Source of the DNA: Owenia fusiformis | Taxonomy: Eukaryota; Annelida; Polychaeta; Sabellida; Oweniidae | DNA: 52,165 nucleotides | Reading direction: 5' to 3' | Assembly: GCA_903813345.2 (NCBI GenBank) | Contig: CAIIXF020000779.1 | Span: forward strand, 836-53,000 | Part shown: positions 51,741 through 52,165 of the stretch, in pieces | How the letters are laid out: each line of letters begins with the position of its first letter | Position numbering within the stretch: position 1 is the first letter of the stretch | Notes under the pieces: generated by a model | What the model was told of the DNA's origin: nothing | The model's database searches: none | Seen by the model: only the letters and a program-made list of their open reading frames with translations | Program-made: the position numbers and the translations under genes

Positions 51741-51846
51741 TCTACATTTGTAGCATTATTAATGTCTTTTATAATTTTTTTACATTTAAAACATATTGCT
51801 ATTACAGTTTTACATATTGCACCTAAATTACTGTAAAATCGACACT
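51741..51846. other. AT-rich flank directly after the array
   Basis: Unique, AT-rich sequence with no similarity to A or B that I can see. It starts within two bases of a small hairpin, CTACA/TGTAG (51742-51753, 2-nt loop), at the array edge. No coding frame. Confidence 0.7.
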
Positions 51847-51881
51847 AAAATGGCCGCCATTTTGAAATGAGCGGCCATTTT
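51847..51881. repeat. Inverted repeat around GGCCGC (11-bp arms)
   Basis: AAAATGGCCGC at 51847-51857 is the exact reverse complement of GCGGCCATTTT at 51871-51881, with a 13-nt spacer. The same segment also contains a short direct repeat (GCCATTTTGAAA). Such ATGGCCGCC blocks are, from memory, common in dispersed repeats of animals. Confidence 0.75.
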
Positions 51882-51975
51882 GAAAATCGGCTTTCGAGCA
51901 GAACTTTTACCCCCATAGGGTATATGTGTACAAAATATGAACAAAATCGGGCCAACGGTATTTGAGTTATTGCCC

Positions 51976-51991
51976 GGACGGACGGACGGAC
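51976..51991. repeat. (GGAC)4 microsatellite
   Basis: Four perfect GGAC units at 51976-51991, preceded by C and followed by G. It lies at the boundary between the dispersed-repeat-like segment and the GT-rich repeat. Confidence 0.9.
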
Positions 51992-52001
51992 GTACTAACA
52001 G

Positions 52002-52165
52002 ATGATACCCTATGTGTTACTGTCCTTCTGTGTCTTATTTTTGTGTGTCTATTTAGCCTTATGTGTTTCAAAATTTCCCTGTGTGTCTATGAAATTTCCT
52101 TGTGTGTCTGCATGGACATGTTTCCCACGAATGATACCTTATGTGTTACTCTTCTTCTGTGTCTT
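52002..52165. repeat. Start of a second, GT-rich repeat of about 129-bp period
   Basis: The 35 bases at 52002-52036 recur at 52131-52165 with three mismatches, giving a 129-bp period; the window ends inside the second copy. Within it, AAATTTCCYTGTGTGTCT occurs at 52071-52088 and 52092-52109 (21-bp spacing, one mismatch). TGTGTCT appears five times between 52029 and 52164. These copies are diverged, unlike the neighbouring array. Confidence 0.75.

Larger units (their letters stand above)
51847..51995. mobile_element. Probable fragment of a dispersed metazoan repeat
   Basis: The segment contains the GGCCGC inverted repeat and a small TACCC/GGGTA dyad (51908-51922). It also has text ending in GTATTTGAGTTATTGCC followed by four GGAC units. 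I associate this combination with non-autonomous repeats in aquatic invertebrates. That is recollection, not a database match. No element ends can be fixed. Confidence 0.3.

Overview
This window is almost entirely one giant tandem-repeat (satellite-type) array, with 425 bp of unrelated sequence after its right-hand end. I see no credible protein-coding gene, rRNA, tRNA or CRISPR array. The sequence is AT-rich, non-coding and eukaryote-like. The right flank has features I associate from memory with repeats of aquatic invertebrates, such as molluscs: paired ATGGCCGCC / GCGGCCAT blocks and a (GGAC)4 tract after a 'tttgagttattg' stretch. A metazoan source is therefore my best guess, but the species is not identifiable.

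Layout: positions 1-51740 consist of exactly 69 head-to-tail modules of two kinds, all in one orientation. Module A is 860 bp (50 copies) and module B is 460 bp (19 copies); 50 x 860 + 19 x 460 = 51740. B never follows B, so the array can equally be read as 31 short repeats (A, 860 bp) mixed with 19 long repeats (A+B, 1320 bp). The number of A modules before each successive B is 2, 2, 1, 4, 2, 4, 4, 2, 3, 2, 1, 2, 1, 4, 1, 3, 7, 1, 4, with no evident higher-order period. The array already runs at position 1, so its left end lies outside the window. It stops at 51740, exactly at the end of a B module.

Copies look identical. Reading line by line I found one difference in 51.7 kb, a T-to-G change at 10885. 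This implies very recent amplification, strong homogenisation, or an assembly effect. Every module junction carries the same dyad-symmetric 7-mer, CTATTAG.

Module A has a TATAAAAG box, two nearby ATTGG (inverted CCAAT) motifs, three AATAAA hexamers, a GC-rich palindrome in AT-rich surroundings, a small hairpin, a G-rich 5' end and repeated TGACCATTTTT motifs. Module B has a 13/14 match to the CTCF core consensus, an ATGGCGG (YY1-like) core and GC-rich hairpins. None of these has proven function. Together they make B a possible protein-binding insert placed irregularly through an A-type satellite.

The right flank (51741-52165) holds an AT-rich stretch, a GGCCGC inverted repeat, a (GGAC)4 tract and the start of a different, GT-rich repeat of about 129 bp period.
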